A stretch of 64,000 bases of DNA from Symsagittifera roscoffensis (GCF_963678635.1 NC_087065.1:77567396-77631395), one strand, 5' to 3'. Shown: positions 40,625 through 52,617, counted from the stretch's first letter. Numbers and translations are program-made. The notes: generated from the sequence alone by a model not told the origin.

Positions 40625-40670
40625 ATATGTCTTCCTTCAAGCTGCAGTGATATAATCGGGGTCCGTCCTG

Positions 40671-42302
40671 TCACATAGATTGCTCCCTGATTGGCAGCTG
40701 CCAGTTGATGTTTGTCGGTATCAGATCTAATCTGTCGAAGCCCATGTCAGTCCAGGTGCTGACCGGCATGACGCTGGCCACTGCTCCCGTGTCTAACAGT
40801 CCTTTTACTGAAAATTGTCTGCCCTGCACATCTAGCACATGTGCGGCCAGATCGGCTTCGCAACCTATGTGAACCGCATCCTGTTCAAGCATGGCATTAT
40901 GTCCGATTCGTCGCACCTTCAACTCTTCTTGACCAATGTATATCAGGCCTACCTGATCACTCGCATCAGTCAAGTGAGCCTTCGTGTAGATATTATTGCC
41001 GTCGACATTCATCAGAATCGGATATGAGCCATTGACTTCGATGTAATGTCCATCCACTCTCATTAGCCTTGGACTTCATGTCGTGAGCAGCGCTCGCACT
41101 GCCCTGGAGTCCAACTTGGGATATTTCTCCCTCAGGTAGTCCGCATAAATGTCCAGGTGCACCAGCGTAATCTCGGACGGTTCACTCAAGTTCTTGACCA
41201 CCTGGTGTCCTGCGACTGAAACAATTGACATTATCTTCGTTCCTTCTTTCGTCATGCCAAAAGTTTTACCCGATATAACATTTAGCTTTAGTCCCTTTTT
41301 TATGGGTTCCTGTTTGTCCTCTTCTTTCGTTGTTTTCCTCAGAATGTCAATTTTTTCCCAAAGATATGTGCTTTCCAGTTCCGACCTTACCCATTGCTCA
41401 ACTTCCTTCGTGGCTAGCTCCTGTTGGATATTCTGTATCGCTGTCCTTGCCGCCAAGCCATAATCCACCTTGCGCCGGCCGGCCGAATCTGCCTCCAAAC
41501 TCGAGGCTACCAACTCATCAGGTAAGGTCTTCACCTTCTTAGTCGTAAAGGTGCTTGGTGTCGTCTCCTTTCTGCGAGACTCAGCCTCGTTCATCAGACG
41601 TGCTCGAGTGGCCTTGATGCCCGAAAGCGCCTCTTCATGGCAGGGATGTTTCGCGTCCGCCACCGCATCCCAAAATTGAGTGCAATCCGACTTGAAGTGT
41701 CCCTCCAAATTACAGAAGAAGCAACTCGGTCCATACTTCAATATGAGTCCTCTAACATACTCTCCGTGAACCTCGTCGGTCGCATCAACGTCATCGAGAA
41801 AGTGGCCTATCGCCTTCATGTTCTGTTTGTAAGCAGAACAGGCGGAATTATTTTGGTCCATCGAGCCACAATTTGCACATGACCTCCTTTTATCCATGTC
41901 GTCACGAGGTCTATACCAACTGGAGTTCGCGCCAGTGTTCGTTCCGCTGTGGTTGCCATAATTGCTGTAACGGTTTTGCGCCCTCGGTTTTATGAGCAAG
42001 TACTCACGCGACTTCATACGCAAATCATCCCGCGTGGGTACCTGGTCAAGCGACAGGGTGAAGTGTGTGGCTAGCATGGTTTTCAACTCATCACTCTTTA
42101 CTTCATCCATGAACTTCGAGGCAATCGCTAAGTTCCGTTCCGATATTCTCTCATCGGGATTGTTTCTCCTTCTGAGTAATTCAAGGTTGTCCAAAAACTT
42201 GTCTATGGATTCGTCATCTCTTTGACGCCTCTTTTCGAATTTCACCATAACCTGTTTGTCTATGTCAAAGTTGTGTTTGTCAAAGTTGTCTGCCCTGCAC
42301 AT
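40671..42302 (-). pseudogene. gag: Unit D2: Gag capsid end, zinc knuckles and protease
   Basis: 408-codon frame 42302-41076 then 41063-40671. The capsid part has DESIDKFLDNLELLRRRNNP. The first knuckle is CANCGSMDQNNSAC (Cys 142, 145, 155, with Gln where His is expected); the second is canonical: CFFCNLEGHFKSDC (Cys 194, 197, His 202, Cys 207). A helical spacer and the pre-protease domain (GKTFGMTKEGTKIMS, AGHQVVKNLSEPSEITL) follow. The protease has GLLDTGAVASVMP in frame 41063-40671. Knuckles bind the RNA genome. The left junction (about 42290) joins protease sequence of D1 to capsid sequence. Confidence 0.8.
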
Positions 42303-43639
42303 CTAGCACATGTGCGGCCAGATCGGCTTCGCAATCTATGTGAACCGCATCCTGTTCAAGCATGGCATTATGTCCGATTCAACGTACCTTCAGCTCTTCT
42401 TGACCAATGTATATCCGGCTTACCTGATCACTCGCATCAGTCAAGTGAGCCTTCGTGTAGATATTAATGCCGTCCACATTCATCAGAATCGGATATGAGC
42501 CATGGACTTCAATGTAATGTCCGTCCACTCTCATTAGCCTTGGATCTCCTGTCGTGAGCAGCGCTCGCACTGCCCTGGAGTCCAACTCGGGATCTTTCTC
42601 CCTCAGGTAGTCCAACGTAACCTCGGACGGTTCACCATAGCCTGATGCCCTTGTACTCCAGAGCCGAAACGATTCAGCAGGATGTCGAATATCTTGCCAG
42701 CGCTGTCTCGTTAATTGGCCCTTTTCGCCATTACACAATTTAGGGAGGTACCCTCCAGGTTGCTTGTCAGTGCGCTGCATTCCTGTTTCTTTGAGAGATT
42801 CTGTTCTTCAAAGTGCAACTTCATCACCTCTATCCAAGTATCGATGCAGCCATCTGACTCGTGTTTGTATGATTTCGGCTTTTTGAGTGTCCTTCTTGAC
42901 CTCTCGCCTCTCTCGGTTGACTTTGAGAGCTTGGTGATGAATGCTTCGAGAGATCTATTCAGAGGCTCAAACATCGAAGCATACATCGTTGTGTCCTGCG
43001 AGACCGTAGTCAGATCTGGCACTGATCTGACTTGTGGCACAGTGGGCAATCGTGTCTCCGGGGTGGCATCCGCCTCCGGCAGGACCGAGTTTGTCCAGCC
43101 TGGCCTCGATGGGGCTGCCCGGGGCCGTTCCCTACGCTTATATTCATATCTCGTTCTCGAGCTTTGCTGGGCCCCGGCATAGCTGCGTGCTCCGTCTCCA
43201 TCATTTGCCTGGCGTGAGCGCTCCCTTGGGCGGAACGCTCATCCCGATTACCCCCGTTCAAGATCTCGTCAAGCTTCCGCATCATCAGGTCAGATTTGGC
43301 ATCCATTCTTTTTTCCAGGCTAGTCATCGTATGAGCATAGTTATTGTCGTGATCTTTCAGCATTCGCTGGATCTCTCTTGTCATCCTAACCTCTCTTTCC
43401 TCTGAATCCTTGGTTGCTTGAGCCAAGCTCTCCGCTAGGCATTGATCGGTGTTGCGAATCAATTGAGCCTGATCGACTATCGCCTGCGACTTCACGTTTG
43501 TCAGCTCATCTCGCAATTTCTCTTGACCCTGGTGAGCCCTCTCCTCGACTCGATCTATTCTCGTAGTCATGTCCCGTCGCAGTTCTTCTAGGTCTGTCAT
43601 TACGCCAGCAAACATGTGACTTAAATCGCATGAAGCTCC
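42290..43639 (-). pseudogene. gag: Unit D1: truncated Gag fused to pre-protease domain
   Basis: Frame 43615-43010 begins inside Gag (MFAGVMTDLEELRRDMTTRI, a coiled coil corresponding to residue about 285 onward of unit B Gag). It continues as 43049-42711 with the capsid motif CIDTWIEVMKLHFEEQNLSK. 42780-42379 then reads GYGEPSEVTLDYLREKDPEL and the pre-protease domain, ending at 42290. The capsid C-terminal half and the zinc knuckles are skipped, as in units A and B. The right end (43640) is fused to the tail of unit C without an LTR. Confidence 0.7.
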
Positions 43640-44759
43640 TATAAAGTGAACTTAACAAAAACCACTTATCGCCGAATGCAACTCCTAGCATTTGCTCAGA
43701 TAGTACTTTTTATGTAAGTAAACCTCTATGACAGTTTCCGAAAATATCACGTGTACAAGGGCATATAACTCTCTCGGATGTAGCTTTCCCCTATTGGGAA
43801 CCTAGACTGGTAACGAGAGAGAGGTCACTACTCTCTCAACCAGAAAATCCCTAAGTCGAGTTAAGGCCAATACCAAGCACTGTGGAGTTACGGGTTGCTT
43901 ATCAGTGGCCTTAGTGAAACACAAATATTTACCTGGTATCTGTGATGCAACAGGGGGGCAGTGCTATCATCCCTACCACACCAGGCCTCTGTTTCCATAA
44001 AAACTCGATACTCTTATACTCTCTTTTAAAGTCAGCCGCTAGTGCCGTTTTGAAGCTTACATCCGCGGTTATCGCTATAGCGCATGTACGTTCCGTGAGT
44101 ATGAAATCGCCGTCCGTTATGACGATATTGTTTGAATAATGGTTCGGTATGTCAAAATAAGATTCAAAAAGTTGTCCAAAAGGTGGTTTTTTAGCAATCT
44201 CGCCTTCTGTCTCCAGTTCTCCGGTTTCCCTTGCCGATTTTAATTTTTTATCGATGAGGTTTTCGGTGTGGGTGAGTTCTATCCCCACTCCCCGGACAAA
44301 ACTATCCATTGACGTCCCCGTCGATTGCCCAAAACCGAGAAAATTGAGATTGGAATGCGGAACGCGTAGAGGGCCTTCTGGAGCGACCCAGTTGGACTCG
44401 GTTTTGTCATGGCTGACGTATGTGATGCCGTCTTTATCGACGTCCCGAAAAGTCAAGACTGTCTCTTTAGGATCTGCCGGCAGATCTTGGAGCCATTCGA
44501 GCACTCGCAAATTCGTTAGTTCTTGCTCATGAGTCTGTTCCGCCTCTGGTTTGAACTCTACTTCTGGTTCGGAGCGATCGTCGATCCAATCCTGATCCAT
44601 GTCATTCACCAAGTCGATCTCTTTTGGCACCGCTACTTCATCTAGTCCTACCATCGAGTCCATCATATTTCTCAAAACTATCCTGTCTATGACGAAATCC
44701 TCGCCATACGGGTTGTACGTTTTCTTGTTCCTTCTTTTCTTGCCATGCCGTGTCTCCAT
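43640..44759 (-). pseudogene. Unit C: post-integrase ORF
   Basis: 276 codons from ATG 44759 to 43929: KKTYNPYGEDFVIDRIVL, LTNLRVLEWLQDLPADPKET, GVGIELTHTENLIDKKLK, ESYFDIPNHYSNNIVITDGD, ADFKREYKSIEFLWKQRPGV, then a stop. The conserved tail continues to about 43640 in shifted frames (SQIPGKYLCF, LTRLRDFLVE, LHPRELYA, VIEVYLHKKYYLS). This is the best copy of the first two thirds and supports a real protein of about 355 residues. No homology to known families was recognised. It directly follows the integrase tail. Confidence 0.65.
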
Positions 44760-44801
44760 GGTGAAAGGAAAGTCAGGCTGTGCTCTTTTGTCAATTTCAG
44801 T

Positions 44802-46269
44802 TTATTCTGGGCAGTCCCAGTCCTCTTCGGCATAAGGTAGAGTTTCGTAGTCCACCTCCACTCGCTCGGTCAACTCCAGGCCAAGTGGCAGATTGCAATT
44901 ATCCACCACCTCATTCCCGTCGTTTTTGTCACGCGTACCCCTTTCATTCACTTCACAAGCAGGATCCACTATCAAATAGTCTCCCTCTTGCATGTCCGCT
45001 GGGATGCACCAGTTCTCTGATGAGGCATTGTGCTGTTTGATGTTTTCGTAATGAGCTGCTCTTCCGGTGCTCAATCGATAAAAACGACCTCCTTGTTGCA
45101 CTTCTGTTATCTGAAATGGGCCGCGCCATTTTTTTAAATAATTTTTTAGTTCCTTTTGGTGAAACTACTTCCTGGAACACCCAGACGTAATCGCCAACTG
45201 AGTAGGTTTTTGTATCCGCAGTCATTTTATTAAATCTCCTTTTTTGTCTAATTTGCGCCTGTTGCGTGTTCCTCCTGCATAAAACATTGAGGTGCTGCTG
45301 CTTTCTAATAACATCACGCACGTACGTTTGCGGTGTTGTTCTTTTCCCTTCATACTCAGGGTACAAGAACGTTAACGGAAGGGCTTTTTCGTGACCAGTT
45401 AGCATCCTATGCGGACTAATTCCCGTGGTGGAATGCTCTGTGCTGTTGTAAGCGCCCATCACTTGCGGCAAGTGTCTATCCCAGTCATCCTTTTAGCGTG
45501 AGCAATAAACTCTCAACATGTATACCAGTGTGCGATTCTGCCTTTCAACCAGGCCATTCGTTTGTGGGTGATAAGTGGTCGAGTGGGCCTGTGCCACCTG
45601 CGACCTCTTCATTAACTTTTTCGTGAGATCACCCACGAACGCTTTACCATTGTCCGATTGGAATGTGATGGGGCAGCCGTGCCTCGCTGTCCACACAATT
45701 ATCAAGTGATCACACGTTTGTTCCGCCGATGCTGTGATGCAGGGGCTACTCTGCATATTTCGTGAAATGATCGATCATTACCAGCACCTGATTATAGCCC
45801 GTACCTATCATGCCAATCTTCTGATGATCAATTTGCACTACTTCGTTGAATCCCGATGACTCTATTGACTGCAGAGGGAACCTTAGTTTCCTGCGATTTT
45901 TGTCTCGATAATAGTTAGCAAACCCCAAAAAGCTCATCAGTTGAGTGTCGTTCTTTGGTGCCTTCCAGGTCAAGACCGCTTCGACCGCTTCGGGATACGT
46001 CTCACTCCATGCTTATCCACAAGGCGGCCCAGATATTTTATGGAGTCTCTGAGGATTTCACACTTTGAGGGTTTACACTTCAGGCCCGCCTGCTTCATGC
46101 AAGTAAACACCTCATTCAACCTCTCTATGTGATCCTCTAGGGTTGTCGTTGCGATCACGACATCATCGACATAACACATGATGAGGTTCCCGTATTTCTT
46201 TGTTACATATTCGTGAGTGCCTGGGCCATAAGTCGCTGGAATGGGGCCGTCTCGTTGCACATAATCCAA
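44802..46269 (-). pseudogene. pol: Unit C: RT thumb fused to integrase core and C-terminal domain
   Basis: 46269-45970 has MCYVDDVVIATTTLEDHIER and LKCKPSKCEILRDSIKYLG. 45973-45746 reads MSFLGFANYYRDKNRRKLRFPLQS and then VVQIDHQKIGM: the RT thumb joins the integrase core at the deletion junction near 45895. The core continues at 45756-45493 (HLIIVWTARHGCPITFQSDN; YHPQTNGLVERQNRTLVYML), GAYNSTEHSTTGISPHRML (45471-44953) and the C-terminal domain (45101-44802). The catalytic Asp lost in the + copy is present (QID). RNase H and integrase zinc finger are absent. Confidence 0.75.
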
Positions 46270-48368
46270 ACGGCATCCTCTTCCACTGGAACAATCCCAG
46301 CCCGCAAGCGAAGCCCGTTTTCTCCCTATCTTGCTTTCTGAGTGGCACTTGCCAGAACGCAGAGACCAAATCTAACGTCGTGAAGAACTTCGCGTCCCCC
46401 AGCTTGAAAAGGCTCTCATCGATGCGGGGAATCGGGTATGCGTCCTTCATCATCACAGCGATCAAGTAACGGAAATCACAACAAAACCTGAGTTGGCCCC
46501 CTTTTTTCTTGGCCATTACCACGCCACAAGCCGACGGGAATTCGACGGCTCGATCATGTCGTACTCCATTAACATCTCGATTTCTTTTCTGCATGCTTCC
46601 GACTTATTTGGTATCATCCTCCTTGCCCCTTCCCTATGAGTCAACGAGCCCTCTTCTATCTCAATCTCGTGTTCTACAAAATTGCGGCAACCGATGTCGG
46701 CCTTATGCTTCGAAAAAACGTCTGCATTCCGATTTAGCACCGCCCTGAGCGAATCTACTTCTTTGTCCAATATTTTACCCTCCAGATGTTCTCTCTCGGG
46801 CAGGAGAGGTTTATTTGCTGCTAACTCTGTTTCTGTCGGTCTCTCGGGAAAGTTCGAACAACTAGACAACCCAACATCTGTCCCCGACTTCATTGAAAAC
46901 AATTTCTTAGAAGATTTCAATTCATTTATTCTCTTCAGTATACATTCCTGGTTCGCGTGCAAGGGACATTTAGTTACATCAAACGTTTTCAAGTTCTCCA
47001 CACTCTGAAAATCTGGGTTCAGAGGCAATGCGTAGCCAGGTTTCTTTCCCCTCTGTTTTGTCACTGTGGTTGCTTCTGTGTTCAACAACACAGTCACACA
47101 CAGTCCGCTCTGAGTGAGTGAGAAGCTTCTTCCTAATATAGCCGAGCTTTTACTGTTTGGATTTGGTACTAGACACACCAGTCTGTCATTACTGAGTTCA
47201 TTCAAGTTCCTCATCCTAAACGTTGCTACTACGGCTTGGTTTGGCTTCAATCTAACTTTTCGATCCAGAAAAATTGGCACCTTTGCCTGGTTAATTAAGA
47301 TCTTATTAAGAGGTTTCTTTTCATACTTCCTCTCAGGATCTTGGATCCTGATCAACCCGTCATTGAGGTCAATCGCGACATCAAAGTTGCGTACGAAGTC
47401 CCTCCCAGGATGAATTGATCGGATTCGTCCAAAATTTCCACTACCAGGAAGCTCATCCAAAGATGTCTTCCTCCAAGCTGCAGTGATATAATCGGGGTCC
47501 GTCCTGTCACATAGATTGCTCTTTGATTGGCAGCTGCCAGTCTGATGTTTGCCGCTATCAGATCCGATCTGTCGAAGCCCATGTCAGTTCAGGTGCTGAC
47601 CGGCATGACGCTGACCACTGCTCCCGTGTCTAACAGTCCTTTTACTGAAAGTTATCTGCCCTGCACATCTAGCACATGTGAGGCCAGATCGGCTTAGCAA
47701 CCTATGTGAATCGCATCCTGTTCAAGCATGGCATTATGTCCGATTCGTCGCATCTACAGCTCTTCTTGACCAATGTATATCCGGCCTACCTGATCACTCG
47801 CATCAGTCAAGTGAGCCTTCGTGTAGATATTAATGCCGTCCACATTCATCAGAATCGGATATGAGCCAAGGACTTCGATGTAATGACCATCCACTCTCAT
47901 TAGCCTTGGACCTCCTGTCGTGAGCAGCGCTCGCATTGCCCTGGATTCCAACTTGGAATCTTTCTCCCTCAGGTAGTCCGCATAAATGTCCAGGTGTACC
48001 AGCGTAATCTCGGACGGTTCACTCAAGTTCTTGACCACCTGGTGTCCTGCGACTAAAATAATTGACATTATGTTTGTTCCTTCTTTCGTCATGCCAAAAG
48101 TTTTGCCCGACATAACATTTAACTTTAGTCCTTTTTTTCTGGGTTTCTGTTTGTCCTCTTTTTTCGTTGTTTTCCTCAGAATATCAATTTTTTCCCGAAG
48201 ATATGTGCTTTCCAGTTCCGAACTTACCCATTGCTCAACTTCCATTGTGGCTAGCTCCTGTTGGACATTCTGTCTCTTCATGGCGGGAAAGCGCCTCTTC
48301 ATGACGGGGATGTTTCGCGTCCGCCACCGCATCCCAAAATTGAGTGCAATCCACGATATTGAGTGCAA
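46163..48368 (-). pseudogene. pol: Unit C: zinc-knuckle end, protease and RT
   Basis: Starts at the knuckle end (VDCTQFWDAVADAKHPRHEE, about 48360). The spacer is shortened: QNVQQELATMEVEQWVSSEL follows directly. Frame 48368-47754 has the pre-protease domain, 47582-47352 and 47460-46516 the protease end and connecting region (314 codons: FDVAIDLNDGLIRIQDPERK, KADIGCRNFVEHEIEIEEG), and 46594-46163 the RT palm (RFCCDFRYLIAVMMKDAYPI, FTTLDLVSAFWQ). Its upstream edge is joined to the RT of unit B at about 48345-48372 through a short match (gtgcaatc / gcgatc). Confidence 0.75.
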
Positions 48369-49273
48369 TCACGACATCATCGACATAACACATGATGAGG
48401 TTCCCGTATTTCTTTGTTACATTCGTGAGTGCCTGGGCCATAAGTCGCTGGAATGGGGCCGTCTCGTTGCACATAATCCAAACGGCATCCTCTTCCACTG
48501 GAACAATCCCAGCCCGCAAGCGAAGCCCGTTTTCTCCCTATCTTGCTTTCTGAGTGGCACTTGCCAGAACGCAGAGACCAAATCTAACGTCGTGAAGAAC
48601 TTCGCGTCCCCCAGCTTGAAAAGGCTCTCATCGATGCGGGGAATCGGGTATGCGTCCTTCATCATCACAGCGATCAAGTAACGGAAATCACAACAAAACC
48701 TGAGTTGGCCCCCTTTTTTCTTGGCCATTACCACGCCACAAGCCGACGGGAATTCGACGGCTCGATCATGTCGTACTCCATTAACATCTCGATTTCTTTT
48801 CTGCATGCTTCCGACTTATGTGGTATCATCCTCCTTGCCCCTTCCCTATGAGTCACCGAGCCCTCTTCTATCTCAATCTCGTGTTCTACAAAATTGCAGC
48901 AACCTATGTCGGCCTTATGCTTCGAAAAAACGTCTGCATTCCGATTTAGCACCGCCCTGAGTGAATCTACTTCTTTGTCCGATATTTTACCCTCCAGATG
49001 TTCTCTCTCGGGCAGGACAGGTTTATTTGCTGCTAACTCTGTTTCTGTCGGTCTCTCGAGAAAATTCGAACAACTCGACAACCCAACATCTGTCTCCGAC
49101 TTCATTGAAAACAATTTACATTCCTGGTTCGCGTGCAAGTGACATTTAGTTACATCAAACGTTTTCAAGTTCTCCAGACTCTGAAAATCTGTGTTCAGAG
49201 GCAATGCGTAGCCAAGTTTCTTTCCCCTCTGTTTTGTCACTGTGGTTGCTTCTGTGTTCAACAACACAGTCAC
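48369..49273 (-). pseudogene. pol: Unit B: connecting region and RT, truncated after YVDD
   Basis: 49273-48728 (KADIGCCNFVEHEIEIEEGS, EACRKEIEMLMEYDMIEPSN) and 48806-48417 (RFCCDFRYLIAVMMKDAYPI, FTTLDLVSAFWQVPLRKQDR). The frame that includes MCYVDDVVIA breaks off at about 48370, where unit C begins. The segment 46163-46594 of unit C and 48417-48806 here are almost identical over about 390 bp, much closer than the surrounding sequence, which points to recent duplication or gene conversion. Confidence 0.75.
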
Positions 49274-50470
49274 ACACAGTCACACACAGTCACACACAGT
49301 CCGCTCCGAGTGAGTGAGAAGCTTCTTCCTAAAATAGCCGAGCTTTTACTGTTTGCATTTGGTACCAGACACACCTGTTTGTCATTACTGAGCTCATTCA
49401 AGTTCCTCATCCTAAACGTCGCTACTACGGCTTGGTTTGGCTTCAATCTAACTTTTCGATCCAGAAAAATTGGCACCTTTGCCTGGTTAATTAAGATCTT
49501 ATTAAGAGGTTTCTTTTCATACTTCCTCTCAGGATCTTTGATCCTGACCAACCCGTCATTGAGGTCGATCGTGACATCAAAGTTGCGTACGAAGTCCCTC
49601 CCCAGGATGAATTGATCGGATTCGTCCAAATTTTCCACTACCAGGAAGCTCATCCAAAGATGTCTTCCTCCAAGCTTCAGTGATATAATCGGGGTCCGTC
49701 CTGTCACATAGATTGCTCCCTGATTGGCAGCTGCCAGTCTGCTGTTTGTCGGTATCAGATCCGATCTGTCGAAGCCCATATCAGTCCAGGTGCTGACCCC
49801 GGCATGACGGTGACCACTGCTCCCGTGTCTAACAGTCCTGTTACTGAAAGTTGTCCGCCCTGCACATCTAGGACATGTGCGGCCAGATCGGCTTCGCAAC
49901 CTATGTGAACCGCATCCTGTTCAAGCATGGCATTATGTCCGATTCGTCGCACCTTCAGCTCTTCTTGACCAATGTATATCCGGCCTACTTGATCACTCGC
50001 ATCAGTCAAGTGAGCCTTCGTGTAGATATTAATGCCGTCCACTTTCATCAGAATCGGATATGAGCCATGGACTTCAATGTAATGTCCATCCACTCTCATT
50101 AGCCTTGGATCTCCTGTCGTGAGCAGCGCTCGCACTGGCCTGGAGTCCAACTTGGGATCTTTCTCCCTCAGGTAGTCCAACGTAACCTCGGATGGTTCAC
50201 CATAGCCTGATGCCCTTGTACTCCGGAGCCAAAACGATTCAGCAGGATGTCGAATATCTTACCTGCGCTGTCTCGTTCATTGGCCCTTTTCACTATTACA
50301 CAATTTAGGGAGGTACCCTCCAGGTTGCTTGTCAGTGCGCTGCTTTCCTGTTTCTTTGAGAGATTCTCTTCTTCAAAGTGCAAGTTCATCACCTCTATCC
50401 AAGTATCGATGCAGCCATCTGACACGTCTTTGTATGATTTCGGCTTTTTGAGTGTCCTTCTTGACCTCTC
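49270..50470 (-). pseudogene. gag: Unit B: capsid half, pre-protease domain and protease
   Basis: 50425-50168 has the capsid motif CIDTWIEVMNLHFEEENLSK and KIFDILLNRFGSGVQGHQA. 50180-49755 reads DYLREKDPKLDSRPVRALLT, GSYPILMKVDGINIYTKAHL and the start of the protease (LLDTGAVVTVMP). 49899-49270 continues (MGFDRSDLIPTNSRLAAANQ, LGGRHLWMSFLVVENLDESD). The zinc-knuckle region is deleted between capsid and pre-protease domain. Near 49264-49300 a 10-bp unit (cacacagtca) is expanded to three to four copies and disrupts the frame. Confidence 0.72.
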
Positions 50471-52090
50471 TCATCTCTCGGTTGACTTTGAGAGCTTGGT
50501 GATGAATGCTTCGAGAGATCTATTCAGAGGCTCAAACATCGAAGCATACATCGTTGTGTCCTGCGAGGTCGTAGTCGGATCTGGCACTGATCTGATTTGT
50601 GGCACAGTGGGCAATCGTGTCTCCGGGGTGGCATCCGTCTCCGGTAGGACCGAGTTTGTCCAACCTGGCCTCAATGGGGCTGCCCGGGGCCGTTCCCTAC
50701 GCTTAGATTCATATCTCGTTCTCGAGCTTTGCTGGGCCCCGGCATAGCTGCGTGCTCCGTCTCCATCATTTGCCTGGCGTGAGTGCTCCTTTGGGGCGGA
50801 ACGCTCATCCCGATTACCCCCGTTCAAGACCTCGTCAAGCGTCCGCATCATCAGGTCAGATTTGGCATCCATTCTTTTTTCCAGGCTAGTCATCGTATGA
50901 TCATAGTTATTGTCGTGATCATTCAGCATTCGGTCGATCTCTCTTATCATCCTAACCTCTCTTTCCTCTGACTCCTTGGTTGCTTGAGCATAGCTCTCCG
51001 CTAGGCATTGATCGGTGTTGCGAATCAATTGAGCCTGATCGACTCTCGCCTGCAATTGTACGTTTGTCAGCTCATCTCGCAATTTCTCTTGACCCTGGTG
51101 AGCCCTCTCCTCGACTCGATCTATTCTTTTAGTCAAGTCTCGTCGCAGTTCTTCTAGGCCTATCATTACGCCAGCAAACATGTCTCTTATATCGCCAGCC
51201 GCCCCCGATGCCGGGGTTAGACCCAGAGAACATGAGGTCAACTGCGGTTGCAGCCTGGTACTCGATGACGCACTGCCTTTTTGCTTGCCCATCGACATCA
51301 TCAACTTGTCGAACGTCGAGGATACTCCCACGGTTATCCCATCAGACATGGGTCTGGTCGGCGAGGTAGACAACACCTTCCTGCTCATGTCATTCCTTGG
51401 GCACGGTGTGAAGTCCACATCCGGATGGTTTATCTCCGCATGGTCATAGCTGGAAGATAGACCTTCAGTTTGTAGTGACGCCATGCGCTCATCGTACAAA
51501 GACTTCCAGCTTTTCTTGGCTTTCGAACCCGTTTGTTCTTCACTCGGACTTATACTCGACATCATCGCATTCTTGCTCTGCTTGACCAGAGTTGAATGTT
51601 CTTTTCTCCACTTATGACTCTTATCCTCTGATTTGGACCTTCCGCTGAACAACAATTCTTCTTGCGGTTCGACCTCGGTACGCTCCGAGGCCTCCTCCGT
51701 CCTTTCGACTTCCTCCCGTTCGAGGTCCTCGCCTGGCTCAAAGTCGGGTCGGATGAGCGTTTGTTCCCCTTCGTCGAAGGGGTCCATAAGCGCTTCGCTT
51801 GCCGGTCCGACCTCGGCACTTCGCCCTTGATTGCCATCGAGGTTCTTCTCATTTCTTAGTTTCGTTCCGCTCACTGAAAGATCAACTTGACCTTTAGTCG
51901 ATTCGTTGTCAGCAAAAACGTCGGAAACGCAGCTAAACGAAGATTGGCTACGCCTAGTTTTAAACTTTCGCGTGCTTCCCTTGCTCAGCCTGGGAATCTT
52001 AGTAGTCAATCCTAATGAGTCTCTACGCTGCATATTTTGTAATAAGTAGTAATTTTCGTACAAATTAATGGTAATGCACACATACCGCAA
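50471..52090 (-). CDS. gag: Unit B Gag, N-terminal and coiled-coil region (539 codons open)
   Basis: The best Gag copy. The likely start is the Met at 52033 (MQRRDSLGLTTKIPRLSKGS); the frame is open from 52090. Residues 60-170 are acidic and charged (FEPGEDLEREEVERTEEASE). A coiled coil lies around 305-430 (MIGLEELRRDLTKRIDRVEE; REIDRMLNDHDNNYDHTMTS; LEKRMDAKSDLMMRTLDEVL). A basic/Pro-rich stretch leads to MYASMFEPLNRSLEAFITKL at the stop (50471). The following capsid half begins 46 bp later in another frame. Gag would form the particle. Coiled-coil-rich N-termini are common in gypsy Gags. The open length suggests recent activity or chance survival. Confidence 0.7.
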   Translation of the reverse strand: MRYVCITINLYENYYLLQNMQRRDSLGLTTKIPRLSKGSTRKFKTRRSQSSFSCVSDVFADNESTKGQVDLSVSGTKLRNEKNLDGNQGRSAEVGPASEALMDPFDEGEQTLIRPDFEPGEDLEREEVERTEEASERTEVEPQEELLFSGRSKSEDKSHKWRKEHSTLVKQSKNAMMSSISPSEEQTGSKAKKSWKSLYDERMASLQTEGLSSSYDHAEINHPDVDFTPCPRNDMSRKVLSTSPTRPMSDGITVGVSSTFDKLMMSMGKQKGSASSSTRLQPQLTSCSLGLTPASGAAGDIRDMFAGVMIGLEELRRDLTKRIDRVEERAHQGQEKLRDELTNVQLQARVDQAQLIRNTDQCLAESYAQATKESEEREVRMIREIDRMLNDHDNNYDHTMTSLEKRMDAKSDLMMRTLDEVLNGGNRDERSAPKEHSRQANDGDGARSYAGAQQSSRTRYESKRRERPRAAPLRPGWTNSVLPETDATPETRLPTVPQIRSVPDPTTTSQDTTMYASMFEPLNRSLEAFITKLSKSTER

Positions 52091-52516
52091 ATAAGTTCAA
52101 ATTAATTTACTCAACGCTGCCTACTCGACTTCCTCTATATCAAAAACGTTCCTTAGATTTCTTGGTGATGATATTAGTGACTCAGCTAAGGTTACACCAA
52201 GGGCTTGCTTACTATTAAGAAAATGCTTACTCCACCCAGTTGTCTAGTATAACAGTATCACAATATTTTCACAAGATATAGTGAATACACAAAACACAAT
52301 TGATAATCAGATAAGAATATCCTATAGGTGACAGCGACCTTTAGTCAGTATCAATTTTACCGCCACACTCGTATCAAATCACTGTTTTGTTAAAATCAAA
52401 CAATCTTTGTAAAAAAAAGCAGTGATGATTCAGGAATAGATAAATAAAACCTAGTCTTAAAGAAAAAGACTTCCCTCAATCGGAACACACCAAAAGAACA
52501 AAGCCCAGGACGCTGT

Positions 52517-52617
52517 CTTCTCAAGTGAGTGTGTGTTTGCCTAATACGCTCACCGAGGCTTTCTTTTAGGTGTCCTGCAATTGCCCGAGCTGTCCTACTA
52601 AGTAGCTCAAGGCAACC
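52517..52617 (-). repeat. 101-bp leader repeat, unit B, copy 1
   Basis: Direct repeat with 52702-52802 (offset 185 bp). It starts cttctcaagtgagtgtg and ends aaggcaacc on the + strand. In the sense (minus) direction it contains CTCGGTGAGCG, a splice-donor-like word. Confidence 0.75.

Larger units (their letters stand above)
28581..42289 (-). mobile_element. Giant Ty3/gypsy-like retroelement, minus copy (unit D2 plus giant 3' ORF)
   Basis: Reading from 42289 downward: Gag capsid end and zinc knuckles, protease, RT, integrase, remnant of the post-integrase ORF, spacer, giant 3' ORF, terminal signal-peptide ORF, then the gap. Order and spacing match the + copy. It lacks the RT thumb, RNase H and integrase zinc domain through an internal deletion, so it could only move with help. 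Protein divergence from the + copy is large (roughly half the residues differ in the giant ORF), so the two are old relatives, not a recent inverted duplication. Confidence 0.75.
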
